Shown here piece by piece: positions 7,083 to 16,666 of a DNA stretch of 64,000 bases. The notes below the pieces were generated by a model. The model was not told where the DNA came from. It saw nothing but the letters and a program-made list of their open reading frames with translations, and searched no databases. The DNA is from Microcoleus vaginatus_C (lineage in GTDB: Bacteria > Cyanobacteriota > Cyanobacteriia > Cyanobacteriales > Microcoleaceae): the NCBI GenBank assembly GCA_040004035.1, contig JAMPLN010000008.1. One strand, 5' to 3'. Position 1 is the stretch's first letter, and every line of letters begins with the position of its first letter. Both the position numbers and the translations under genes were made by a program.

Positions 7083-8303
7083 TCAAATTTTAATCTGCCA
7101 ACCTCGGCGGTACATTCCATACAAAATTAACCACCAAAATAATACCGCAGTCACGGCAAATGCTAGAGAACCATTCAGCGGCCCCGCCCACGGCACAAAC
7201 CAGTTTTCATAAATCCAACTGTAAGTTGTTGGAGCATTTTCACCAGTACCGATATGAGTTTTCAACAGGATTCTGGCGACAATACCGGAAGCAACAAACA
7301 GGAAAATTGCATTCACTCCCATGATTTCAAACGGCCGCCCCCATTTCCAATTCCGCACTTCTGTTGTTTCGTAGCAAAATGCTAGCAATAGCAACGCCCA
7401 ACCAGCAGTAAAAACTACATAGGAACTTGTCCAAAGTTGTTTGTTGATCGGAAATAAAAATCCCCACAAGTGGCCGATTACCACGCAACAGAGGCCACAG
7501 ATTGCTAAGTTGATACTGGTGCGGGTTTTGATTTGCTGCACGCGCAGCCACTCTCCTGTAAAGTAGCCGATCAGGACTGTGACAACTGCGGGTAAAGTGC
7601 TCAACAGTCCTTCTGGATCGAAGGGGCCGCCTTTGTACAGGTGTTGGCTACCGAGAATTAGCCGATCGACATATCCCCCTAAATTTCCTTCTGGCGTGAG
7701 TTCGCCGGCAGTGTACCCCCCTACAGCAAATACGGTTAGTGCGCCCCAATAGCCCAAAAGCACGGCAACAGCGAGCAGTTTTTGATTGCGGGGGGAAAGG
7801 TTGAGAATGGCGATCGCAGTGATGAAATAAGCTAAGCCGATGCGCTGCAATACTCCCATGATGCGGATTTTACCGAAGTTTTCCACGGGGGCGTTGTTGA
7901 GAAGTACGTCAAGGGCGATCGAAGATGTATTTAGCAGCAATCCTAATATAAATAGAATCGCGGCGCGACGCGCAATTCGCCAGTAAATATTTGAATAAGG
8001 AAGAAGGGATAAGGAAGAAGGAAGAGGATTTTTGGCGGATTCTGATTTTTGCTTTGTTTGTGTAATTATTGAGGTTTCTCTTCCGGTTTTTGGATAATTT
8101 TGAATATATTTAGACAGCGAGAAAGACATCGCGCAGCCAACGATGAACAAGAAAAACGGAAATATTAAGTCTGTCGGGGTGCAGCCGTGCCATTCTGCGT
8201 GTTCTAGCGGTGGATACACCTGTTCCCAACTACCGGGGTTGTTGACTAGAATCATGGAGGCGATCGCAATTCCGCGAAAAACATCAAGGGATTTGAAGCG
8301 CAT
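7083..8303 (-). CDS. DUF5009 / heparan-alpha-glucosaminide acetyltransferase-like membrane protein
   Basis: A 406-residue integral membrane protein with about ten to eleven hydrophobic segments. The N-terminus RFKSLDVFRGIAIASMI and the segment PPLEHAEWHGCTPTDL match the family of the lysosomal enzyme HGSNAT and bacterial NagX-like proteins, which transfer acetyl groups to sugar amines across a membrane. The His residues at 35 and 39 are candidates for the acetyl-accepting His. The substrate here is unknown; a cell-wall or exopolysaccharide amino sugar is a guess. Residues around SAKNPLPSSLSLLPYSNIYW form a hydrophilic insertion encoded partly by a purine-rich repeat (7995-8028). No operon partner is evident. 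Confidence 0.85.
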   Translation of the reverse strand: MRFKSLDVFRGIAIASMILVNNPGSWEQVYPPLEHAEWHGCTPTDLIFPFFLFIVGCAMSFSLSKYIQNYPKTGRETSIITQTKQKSESAKNPLPSSLSLLPYSNIYWRIARRAAILFILGLLLNTSSIALDVLLNNAPVENFGKIRIMGVLQRIGLAYFITAIAILNLSPRNQKLLAVAVLLGYWGALTVFAVGGYTAGELTPEGNLGGYVDRLILGSQHLYKGGPFDPEGLLSTLPAVVTVLIGYFTGEWLRVQQIKTRTSINLAICGLCCVVIGHLWGFLFPINKQLWTSSYVVFTAGWALLLLAFCYETTEVRNWKWGRPFEIMGVNAIFLFVASGIVARILLKTHIGTGENAPTTYSWIYENWFVPWAGPLNGSLAFAVTAVLFWWLILYGMYRRGWQIKI

Positions 8304-8316
8304 AAATTAAGTTATT

Positions 8317-8429
8317 TGTTCACTGTTCACTGTTCGCTGTTCACTGTTCACTATCATAGCGGATGCCCATTTCCTAATTCTTTTCGGCCCAATTTCCAAT
8401 GCCCAATGCCCAATGCCCAATGCCCAATT
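8317..8429. repeat. Two heptamer tandem-repeat tracts
   Basis: 8317-8352 has five copies of a TGTTCAC-type unit (one variant). 8398-8429 has four to five copies of AATGCCC. Both are 7-bp units in the spacer upstream of the membrane acyltransferase and downstream of the REC-cyclase. Confidence 0.8.
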
Positions 8430-8438
8430 ACCCATTAG

Positions 8439-9851
8439 CTAAATTTCAATACCTTCCAGAGTCATAATGACTGCATTTTTCATCAACATATCGCAGCGTT
8501 CTGCATAAAAAGATGCTGCCTTATCATACTTATTGATTTGCAAAACGCGCAGAAACATTTGCCTTGCTTGCGCGAATTGCTGCTGGTAGTGAAAAAAAAT
8601 CCCCTGTTCAAAATAAGTTTGAGTTTGTGCTTTTAGTTCGATCATGGCCGCCGAGTCGCCATCGTAAATTTCAAATACAGCAACAGGTGTTTGTTTTCCT
8701 TTGACTTGAACGCGATCGAGAAACCGGCACTTGTAATGTTGAGGATCGTCTATCCGGCAAAGGGTTTGGACGCTAGCTACAATAGCCACCCCATAAAGCT
8801 TTGTCAATCCTTCCACGCGGGAAGCTAAATTAACGGCATCAGAAATCACCGTACTTTCCATTCGTTCCGCTTCGCCAATCGTACCTAACATTAAAGTCCC
8901 CGTATGCAAACCAATCCCTATCGAAATAGGTTGATAGCCACTGTTTTGCCTGTGTCTGTTATAAATTTTAACTTGCTGCTGCATCTCAATTGCTGCTTGC
9001 ACAGCATCTTCAGCCCTGTTAGGAAACAAAGCCATAATCCCGTCACCAATATATTTATCTATAAAACCGTTGTACTCGCGGATAACTGGGCCAACTCGGC
9101 TTAAGTAAGAGTTAAGAAATTCAAAGTTTTCTCGGGGAGACATACTTTCTGACAGACTTGTAAATGAGCGAATGTCGGCAAACATAATCGTCATTTCTGC
9201 TTGTACAGAGTCTCCTAGTCTGGCATCAACGATGCTTTCTCTTTTGAGAAACTTCAAAAATTCACGGGGTACAAAACGGGCTGATGCGGCTGCAATTTTT
9301 TCTAGTTCGCTTTTGCTGGATTCGATTTGATTGAGCGATCTAAATGCTCTCAGTGCGGTGACTACTGTGGTAAATAATTTTTTGTTAGTAAGTTCTGTTT
9401 TGGTTTTGTAATCATTGATATCGTAGCTGACAATTACTACATCTTCTGGTACTTGTCCGGGCTGTCCAGTGCGTAAAATAATCCGCACTACTTGATTATT
9501 TAAAATATCGCGGATGTATTTAACTACTTCCAAGCCTGCTTCTTCTGTTTCCATAACTACATCGAGTAAAATCAATGCTATGTCGTAGTTATTTTGGATA
9601 ATTTCTTTAGCTTCTTTTCCTGAGTAAGCGCTGATAAAGGTTATACTTTTTCCTTCAAATTTAAAATCGTTTAACGCTAGTTTAGTAATATTGTGAATTT
9701 CTATTTCATCATCTACAATTAATATTTTCCAACTTTCTTCTAGCGGTTTTTGTTCCGCCTCGTCTTCCTCGGCAAATATTAATTCATCGTCGCCCGCCGC
9801 GATTAATTCGTCATCGCCCGCAGCCAACAGGTTTTTACTAGCTTCTGACAT
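8439..9851 (-). CDS. Response regulator with class IIIb adenylate cyclase domain
   Basis: This 470-residue protein makes cAMP under control of a receiver domain. REC covers about 42-160 with phosphoacceptor Asp97 (LILLDVVM) and a DUF3369-like continuation (RTGQPGQVPEDVVIVSYD). The cyclase domain (about 215-390) has both metal Asp (226, 270), Lys266 for adenine, and transition-state Asn341/Arg345. The second base-selecting residue is Thr334 (MESTVISDAVN), the mark of class IIIb cyclases such as Anabaena CyaB1, a subclass known to be stimulated by bicarbonate. The C-terminal 70 residues look TPR-like. The N-terminus carries a duplicated AAGDDELI. It follows the multikinase gene by 48 bases on the same strand, so that kinase is its likely phosphodonor. 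Confidence 0.92.
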   Translation of the reverse strand: MSEASKNLLAAGDDELIAAGDDELIFAEEDEAEQKPLEESWKILIVDDEIEIHNITKLALNDFKFEGKSITFISAYSGKEAKEIIQNNYDIALILLDVVMETEEAGLEVVKYIRDILNNQVVRIILRTGQPGQVPEDVVIVSYDINDYKTKTELTNKKLFTTVVTALRAFRSLNQIESSKSELEKIAAASARFVPREFLKFLKRESIVDARLGDSVQAEMTIMFADIRSFTSLSESMSPRENFEFLNSYLSRVGPVIREYNGFIDKYIGDGIMALFPNRAEDAVQAAIEMQQQVKIYNRHRQNSGYQPISIGIGLHTGTLMLGTIGEAERMESTVISDAVNLASRVEGLTKLYGVAIVASVQTLCRIDDPQHYKCRFLDRVQVKGKQTPVAVFEIYDGDSAAMIELKAQTQTYFEQGIFFHYQQQFAQARQMFLRVLQINKYDKAASFYAERCDMLMKNAVIMTLEGIEI

Positions 9852-9899
9852 ATATCGTTCTCCTATATAAAACTTATATCCATGTTGGCGGTCTAATAA

Positions 9900-12800
9900 C
9901 TAATTGCTCATTTTAGCGGGAAATTCAATCATAAATCTTGTGCCTTTATTTACTTGACTTGTGCAGCTAATTGTGCCTTTTAGTTTTTGAGTAACAAGGT
10001 TATAAATAATGTGCAATCCCAATCCCGTGCCTCCCTGACCTCTTTTGGTGGTAAAAAACGGTTCAAAAATTTTACTGAGATTTTCTGGGTCAATTCCTTT
10101 GCCGTTATCGGCATATTCAAATATTAGCCGATCGCCCTCTAGTCTGAAATCAAAAGCCAGAACTCCTTCGTCTTCTCCATCGTAGGCGTGAAGTAGGGAA
10201 TTCAACACCAGATTTGTCACAATTTGACACACTACGCCGGGGTAACTGTCCACTACAATATTTTCATCACACTTAATCTGTATTTTGTGCTTAGTTCTTC
10301 TTAGTTTGGCTGTTAAGGATGTCAAAATTTCCTCTAGATAGTTTTTAACATTAAACGTGCGTTTTAACTCGCTTGACTGATCCACAGCTACTTCTTTAAA
10401 ACTGTGAATCAAGTCGGCTGCCCGCGTGAGGTTAGATAAGATCATATTACTGCTTTGCACGGCGGTATCCAGAAACTTTTCTAACTCGGAACGTTTTATT
10501 TGGCCGTTACTGTAAACCTCAAAAAACTTTGTGGCTTTTTCAGCAAGCAGGGAGGCGGCGGTGATGCCGATGCCGATGGGAGTATTGATTTCGTGGGCCA
10601 CACCTGCAACCAACCCTCCGAGGGCAGCCATTTTTTCCGATTCTACCAGTTTATTTTGAGCCGATTTTAAGTCTTCTAAAGTTTGGGAGAGCTCGGAGGT
10701 ACGCTGCTGTACTAAATTTTCGAGATTGTGATTGAATTGGTGCAAGTTGGCGTAAAGTTGGGCGTTTTCGATGGAGATAGAAATTTGAGAAGACAGGAGT
10801 TTTAATATTTCTAACCTGTCTGGTGTAAAAGCGCCTGTAGTCAGATTGTTTTCTAAATATAGAATGCCCGTGAGTTGGCCTTGATTAATTAACGGAGTGC
10901 AAAGAATTGATTTAGGCTGAACGGCTATTATATAGGGTGTGCGAGTAAATTGTCCTTCGCGGTTGGCATCGTTTAAAACTATACTTTCCTGGGTGCGGGC
11001 GACGTAATTCACAACTGCAACTGCCAGCAAAGTTACTTCTCGATCGTCGGCTACAAAATCTATCGGAATTGATTGCATGACAGCAACGCGATCGCCATCT
11101 ACAGATCCTGATGCTTCAATCACCCATTGACCCTCTTTTTCTAGTATTAAAAAGCCTGTTTGCGCCCCCGCATTTTCAATAACAATTTTCATCATTTTTG
11201 CCAGCAGTTTGTCTAGAACTATTTCGCCTGCTAAGGTTTGCGATGCTTTAACTGCTGTGGTCAAGTCTAGCACGCCTGCACTGTCGTTCGTAGTGGAAGC
11301 GCTGCTGGTAGATTTGTGAGTTTCAATATTAGTTGAAATCGAGCTTGAAGTTAGCAAGTGCGAGTATTTCGATTCTAAATGCGCTGCTTTGGCTGTTGCT
11401 CCCCAGCGCTGATAGCAATAACGCGCTTCTGTCAAGTAAGTTTTAGAATTTTTTTCTCGTCCTATGGATAGATAAAATGCTCCTGCCAATTCTGCTGCTA
11501 GTGCTTGTATTTGTATGTATCCGTTTTCTTGGGCTCCTTCAATTGCGCGATCGTAATATTCCATGGCTCTCTCAACATTGCCCAAAACACGCGCTTTTTC
11601 TGCCGTAAGTAAGTCGCATTTGTGCTGAAGATTCATGGGCGCCGAAAGCGCTTTTTGTTGCAGTTTTTTCCGGTTACTGACAGCGTAAAAAATATGCTCT
11701 TCTTGTTCCTCATTTGTCGCAGATGGATAGGCTGCTAGGCGGGCTAGAGAATCGTAGAACTGGTATTCAGAAACATTAATAAAGCCTGCAACTCCGTCTA
11801 AATATACTTCGGCTTGCGCTGCATTTTCTAGCGCTGTAGCGGTATCTCCAAATAAATACGCTAGTATTAATTTTTGCAAATAAAAGTGCTGTAGTCCCAC
11901 CCGATCGTTAGCTTTCAACAGCAGCGACAACAATTTTTCTTCGCTGTATGCTTCACCTAATACAAGATGTGAACTTTCCAATTGTCCCATCAATTTCAAA
12001 ATAGTTTGCCGATATATTTGATTCCAAGTCAATACAGTTTCTTGCTTCAGTTGAAACAGCAAATGGTTGTAACTTACCATTTTCCGTTCCAGTTGTGGCA
12101 ATTCTTGACCGATGAAATACAAAGACTGACAAATATTTACGGCTGCATATCCAACACATTCTAAATCCCCATTTTGTAGCGCGCTTTGATAGGCATCCTC
12201 TAATAGTGGCAAAGAGTCTTTAACGTGATGCTTGCCGTTCATCAAAATGAATGCTACTAAATTAAGCGTTTTGCTTTTGAATTCTAACGCATTTAATCTA
12301 TCGCTCAAATTTAAAGCTAATTGACCGAAGCGATCGCCCGACTCAATATCTCTAACTATTCCTTTTAAAATTGCTCCGTAATTAGCATAACCGAAGGCAG
12401 AAAAAGTAGAGTTTCCGTAATTAATAGATAAATTAACTTGCTCGCACACAATCAGCGGCAGCAGCACAGGTTCAACTATAAATGTAGCTGACAACATACT
12501 GGAAAGCACGCGCATAGTTGCTAATTTGTGCGGATTTGTCATAATCGGCAAGTTAATTAAATCTTCTATTTTTTTGTCGGTTAAATAAGCTGCTGTTTTA
12601 GCCAGTGCTTGCTGAATGTGGAGGGGAATCGGCGATTCTGGAAAGTTGATTCCTAACATTTTTAGTGCTTCCCGACCAATTTTTACCGATTCTTGGAGTT
12701 GGGTTTGCATCGCACAAGCTATGATCCTGATTTCAAACACTTTGATTTTGTCTAGTTCATTTTTTGCGTGTTGCAGGACAATTCTCGCCCATTTTTCCAT

Positions 12801-15428
12801 TGGTTCAAAGTCGGTATTGAGGTAAGCTGCTTCTGCTGCTGACTCGTAGAGTGCAAGAGTCAAGTCGTAGTCAGTTTGCCAACTTTCGGGGGGAAGCAGT
12901 TCAATACCTGCGGTTAAATATTTGAGGGCAAGTTCGTAAGCTGCACTTGCTTTTGCTTTGCGGCCTGCAATTAAATTTAATTGGCATAATTGAAATTGTT
13001 CTAATTGGCTGCTGATGATTCCTTTGGCAGAATTTAGTTGGTTGACGGTATCAAAAATATGCTCTTCTAATTGCTCTGGCGGTGCATTTTGTAGTAAAAA
13101 ATTACCTATTTTTAGATGAATTTCTTGTTTTTGATAATCGGATATTAAAGCATAAGCTGCTTGCTGCACTCGCTCATGCAAAAATTTGTAAGTTGCGCTA
13201 GGGACATCAGCCACTGGTAGGGAAAATTTATCGGTAAAGTCTCTAGATATTGTGTCTGTTACTTCTGTGCTTGCTGCTAGTGCAATGGGAATTTTGTAGG
13301 CGTTATTCACGAGCAAAATCAGACCGGACTGAAGTGCCTCCCCGAGGTCTGTTGCTGCGGAAGCCAGAGGTTTTTCGGCGAGTGTCGAGAGAATTTTTAA
13401 ATCAAATTTGTTCCCAATACAAGCGGCTAATTTAAGCAGTTCCTGGGTATTTTCTGAAAGTTTCTGAATGTTATCTATCATTAATTCTACAACATTGTCA
13501 GTTATTCCCATTTCTTGTATTTGTTCGATATCCCACTGCCACTCGCCTGTGATATGGCATTTTTTTACAATTTGCTCTGAGATGGGTTGCGCTAAGGCCG
13601 ACAGGTTAGGTTCAGCTAGCTCGACCACATTACTCGAGGGTGAAAGTTTAAATTTAATTAAACTTTTTGAGTAAATAAATTTTATTAATTGAGTTAAAAA
13701 GAAGGGATTTCCAGCGGTTTTTCGCAACAGCAATTCTGCTAAACTTCGGGATTTTTCGGGGGCGCAGTTCAAAGTATCGGCAACAAATTGGTTGACGCTG
13801 CTTATATCTAAAGGCGAAAGGGCGATCGCCCTCACAGTACCGCCTGCTTTTTTAATTGCTTCGGCGGTCAGCATTAGGGGATGATTTGCATCTACTTCCT
13901 GCTCTCTATAAGCTCCAATTATTAATAAATATTGAGTTCCCAGGTCAGTGGCTAGCAGTTCTATTAACTTGAGAGATGCTGAATCGACCCACTGCAAGTC
14001 GTCCAAGAAAATTACTAGGGGGTGTTCTTTTTGAGCAAAGACGCGGATGAAGTTTTGAAATACTAAATTAAAGCGATTTTGAGACTCATTTGCTCCTAAA
14101 TCTGGGACGGGGGGCTGCGGCCCGACAATCAGTTCTACTTCGGGAATAGCTTCAATAATTACTTGGCAGTTGCCGCCGAGTGCTTTTAAAATTTTTTCTT
14201 TCCAAAGATGGATTTCTGCGGCATTTTCTGTGAAAATTTGCCGCAACAAATCTTGAAAAGCTTGGAGCAAAAAAGCGTAGGGAATATCGCGCTTAAATTG
14301 CTCAAATTTGCTGTCAATAAAATACCCGTTTTCCCGCCGACTCGGCTTGTAAACTTCATATACTAACGACGATTTGCCCACACCTGCAGAACCAGAAATC
14401 AGCACGATTTCTGTATTACCCCGCCTCATCCGCTGGAAGATACTGAGAAGCATATTAACTTCTGCTTCTCGCCCGTAAAACTTTTGGGAAATTTGCAGGT
14501 GACTTGACTGATCTTGCTCGCCGAGGGTTATGTGGGAAATTTCGCCTGTAGTTTGCAGTTGAACGAGACAATTTTCCAAGTCGTACAAAAGTCCGAAAGC
14601 ACTTTGATACCTGTCTTCGGCTGTTTTTGCTAAGAGTTTTATGACGATATCGGAAACGACTTGAGGAATCTCCTTGGTTCCTACTTGATTGATTCTGCCT
14701 TCGATGCTTCTGCTTCCTACTTTTTGCTTTCTGTTTTCACAAGGAGAAACTGGCGTTTTGGCAATATGGCAGTGTACTAATTCCATGGGATCGATCGCCT
14801 TAAAAGGCAATTCGCCACAAAGCATTTCATAAAAGGTGACGCCTAAAGAATAAAAATCGGTGCGGTAGTCGATCGCCCGATTCATGCGTCCCGTTTGTTC
14901 AGGAGACATATAGGCGAGAGTGCCTTCGAGTAAATGGGGATGGCTGGGGGCGGGGTTTTCGCCCGGTAGCAGGGAGGCGATCGCAAAATCAGCTATCTTG
15001 ACATCTCCTGTCTCGATATTGACAATAATATTGCTGGGTTTAATATCCTTATGGATGATGTGGTGTTCGTGGAGTTGCCCAATAGTTTCTGCTAGTTTGA
15101 TGCCAATATGCAGAAATTGTTGTAACTCTAGCTGGTTGTTGCTGAGAAACTCTTTTAGGGAAAGCCCACCAAAATCTTCTAAAACTAAAACAGGAAAGTG
15201 ATTGTATGTTTCTATTTTGTAAAGCTTGACTATTCCGGGTAAATTCAAATTTTTAAGAATTTCGGATTCGTGCAGCAGTTGGGATATTTGCGCTGGGTTA
15301 GGGTATGGCGGCGTGAGAGTTTTGAGGATAACGGGTTTTTGTTCCTCAAGCTGCATCCCTCGATAAATAACTGTGTGAGGGTTTGTATAAAGTTCTTCAT
15401 CAATGCGGTATCCAGGGATAAAAATCAT
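9900..15428 (-). CDS. HstK-type Ser/Thr kinase - AAA ATPase - GAF - histidine kinase
   Basis: An 1842-residue multikinase combining eukaryotic-type and two-component signalling. The Ser/Thr kinase domain (about 7-295) has the VILK lysine (Lys36), Glu54 and HKDIKPSN (catalytic Asp128). The DFG motif is DFA (Asp147-Ala149) with its Ala codon inside a HIP1 octamer. Residues about 235-254 are an insertion encoded by a purine-rich repeat. A STAND/AAA_16 ATPase follows, with Walker A GSAGVGKSS at 348-356 and Walker B VIFLDDLQW. Then come about 700 residues of TPR-like helices, a GAF domain near 1380-1540, a coiled coil, HisKA with His1612 (AHEINTPIG), and HATPase (DNGKGID, GGTGLGL). Cytoplasmic; no membrane segment. 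It sits just upstream of the REC-cyclase, which it may phosphorylate. Confidence 0.92.
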   Translation of the reverse strand: MIFIPGYRIDEELYTNPHTVIYRGMQLEEQKPVILKTLTPPYPNPAQISQLLHESEILKNLNLPGIVKLYKIETYNHFPVLVLEDFGGLSLKEFLSNNQLELQQFLHIGIKLAETIGQLHEHHIIHKDIKPSNIIVNIETGDVKIADFAIASLLPGENPAPSHPHLLEGTLAYMSPEQTGRMNRAIDYRTDFYSLGVTFYEMLCGELPFKAIDPMELVHCHIAKTPVSPCENRKQKVGSRSIEGRINQVGTKEIPQVVSDIVIKLLAKTAEDRYQSAFGLLYDLENCLVQLQTTGEISHITLGEQDQSSHLQISQKFYGREAEVNMLLSIFQRMRRGNTEIVLISGSAGVGKSSLVYEVYKPSRRENGYFIDSKFEQFKRDIPYAFLLQAFQDLLRQIFTENAAEIHLWKEKILKALGGNCQVIIEAIPEVELIVGPQPPVPDLGANESQNRFNLVFQNFIRVFAQKEHPLVIFLDDLQWVDSASLKLIELLATDLGTQYLLIIGAYREQEVDANHPLMLTAEAIKKAGGTVRAIALSPLDISSVNQFVADTLNCAPEKSRSLAELLLRKTAGNPFFLTQLIKFIYSKSLIKFKLSPSSNVVELAEPNLSALAQPISEQIVKKCHITGEWQWDIEQIQEMGITDNVVELMIDNIQKLSENTQELLKLAACIGNKFDLKILSTLAEKPLASAATDLGEALQSGLILLVNNAYKIPIALAASTEVTDTISRDFTDKFSLPVADVPSATYKFLHERVQQAAYALISDYQKQEIHLKIGNFLLQNAPPEQLEEHIFDTVNQLNSAKGIISSQLEQFQLCQLNLIAGRKAKASAAYELALKYLTAGIELLPPESWQTDYDLTLALYESAAEAAYLNTDFEPMEKWARIVLQHAKNELDKIKVFEIRIIACAMQTQLQESVKIGREALKMLGINFPESPIPLHIQQALAKTAAYLTDKKIEDLINLPIMTNPHKLATMRVLSSMLSATFIVEPVLLPLIVCEQVNLSINYGNSTFSAFGYANYGAILKGIVRDIESGDRFGQLALNLSDRLNALEFKSKTLNLVAFILMNGKHHVKDSLPLLEDAYQSALQNGDLECVGYAAVNICQSLYFIGQELPQLERKMVSYNHLLFQLKQETVLTWNQIYRQTILKLMGQLESSHLVLGEAYSEEKLLSLLLKANDRVGLQHFYLQKLILAYLFGDTATALENAAQAEVYLDGVAGFINVSEYQFYDSLARLAAYPSATNEEQEEHIFYAVSNRKKLQQKALSAPMNLQHKCDLLTAEKARVLGNVERAMEYYDRAIEGAQENGYIQIQALAAELAGAFYLSIGREKNSKTYLTEARYCYQRWGATAKAAHLESKYSHLLTSSSISTNIETHKSTSSASTTNDSAGVLDLTTAVKASQTLAGEIVLDKLLAKMMKIVIENAGAQTGFLILEKEGQWVIEASGSVDGDRVAVMQSIPIDFVADDREVTLLAVAVVNYVARTQESIVLNDANREGQFTRTPYIIAVQPKSILCTPLINQGQLTGILYLENNLTTGAFTPDRLEILKLLSSQISISIENAQLYANLHQFNHNLENLVQQRTSELSQTLEDLKSAQNKLVESEKMAALGGLVAGVAHEINTPIGIGITAASLLAEKATKFFEVYSNGQIKRSELEKFLDTAVQSSNMILSNLTRAADLIHSFKEVAVDQSSELKRTFNVKNYLEEILTSLTAKLRRTKHKIQIKCDENIVVDSYPGVVCQIVTNLVLNSLLHAYDGEDEGVLAFDFRLEGDRLIFEYADNGKGIDPENLSKIFEPFFTTKRGQGGTGLGLHIIYNLVTQKLKGTISCTSQVNKGTRFMIEFPAKMSN

Positions 15429-15784
15429 GATATTTGGGGGTAATTTGAAATATCTGGTTATACAATTTTAAATGTTAGATTGGGAATGATTGATGACATA
15501 AGGTTTTGGATCAGACGTACAGTTGCATTCTTTTTTGCCACAAGTATTATTAAGTAAGTGGAAATACACATCGCGCTCTAGTGCGGTTTTTACGGCAGTA
15601 AACTGGCTACTATTATATAGCTGAGCTAAAACCATCCCTAAAGAGTTCTCCTCGATACTTTTTTTGTCGCTTATTTACTTATCTATATTTTAGTCTTCAA
15701 AAAATCAGAAGTCGCACTTTGCTATCCCGCCAGTGGCAAAATAAATGGGTGCTTGCAAATCAACAGCTAAAATCTAAAAAAATC
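15429..15784. other. Divergent promoter region, no gene seen
   Basis: Spacer between the divergent multikinase and HAD genes. A/T-rich with no clear hairpin or operator. A longer HAD frame starting with TTG at 15719 was not accepted. Confidence 0.4.
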
Positions 15785-16666
15785 ATGCAGAATATAACTG
15801 CCTCAAATCCAGCTAATGCGACCGATCGCGCTTTTGGCACCGCAGACATTCAATTGCTGGTAGTGGATATAGACGGCACGATCGCAGGTTTGTCAAATAC
15901 CATCCGAGAACCAGTCAAGCAGGCAATTTTGGCTGCCGAGTCGCGGGGAGTGAAAGTGGCCGTCGCTACGGGCAGGATGTACCGCTCAGCTTTGCGTTTT
16001 CACCGCGACATCGGCTCAACATTGCCACTGATTTGCTACCAGGGCGCGTGGATTCAAGATCACGCTACTCAAAAACGGCTGCGGCACTTGCCGCTGTCGA
16101 AACAAACTGCTCTGCAACTGTTAGATTATTTTGAAGAACCGCATTTGCGACCGCTGCTTTCGATCCATTTCTACATTGACGACCAACTTTACGTGCCGGA
16201 AATTACCGCAGCTACCCGAATTTATGCCGAAAGATCGGGCATTGAACCAATGGTGATTAAAGATTTGCGGCGAGATCTTCCGGGGGAACCGACGAAAGTT
16301 TTGGCATTGTGCGAGAATCCGGGGATACTCGACGGCTTGCTCAGCAGTATGCGGCAGCGCTACACGCCTGCGGAGCTTTATTTGACTCGATCCGTTGCTA
16401 CTTTTTTTGAAGCTACGCATCCTTTGGCGAATAAGGGAGATGCCGTGCAGTATGTAGCGGAGGAACTTTTGGGTTTGCAGGCGGCGAACGTGATGGCGAT
16501 CGGCGACAATTTTAATGATGTAGAAATGATTGCCTACGCGGGTGTGGGCGTGGCGATGGGCAATGCTCCTGATGGCGTGAAGGCTGCTGCTGATTGGGTG
16601 GCGCCGGATGTGGAGGAAGATGGGGTGGCGGCTGCGATCGAACAATTTGTTTTGGGCGATCGTTGA
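15785..16666 (+). CDS. HAD-superfamily hydrolase, Cof type
   Basis: A 293-residue HAD phosphatase of the Cof/IIB subclass. Motif I is VVDIDGTIAG with the nucleophile Asp and the general acid Asp two residues later. Motif II is the Thr in VATGRMYRS, the Lys of motif III lies in the region around ANKGDAVQ, and motif IV is GDNFNDVEM. The large cap between motifs II and III is the Cof type, which acts on sugar phosphates or flavin and pyridoxal phosphates; the substrate cannot be told from sequence. The ATG at 15785 (MQNITASN) is preferred because the 22 extra codons upstream begin with TTG and look non-coding. It stands alone on plus, divergent from the multikinase. Confidence 0.9.
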   Translation: MQNITASNPANATDRAFGTADIQLLVVDIDGTIAGLSNTIREPVKQAILAAESRGVKVAVATGRMYRSALRFHRDIGSTLPLICYQGAWIQDHATQKRLRHLPLSKQTALQLLDYFEEPHLRPLLSIHFYIDDQLYVPEITAATRIYAERSGIEPMVIKDLRRDLPGEPTKVLALCENPGILDGLLSSMRQRYTPAELYLTRSVATFFEATHPLANKGDAVQYVAEELLGLQAANVMAIGDNFNDVEMIAYAGVGVAMGNAPDGVKAAADWVAPDVEEDGVAAAIEQFVLGDR

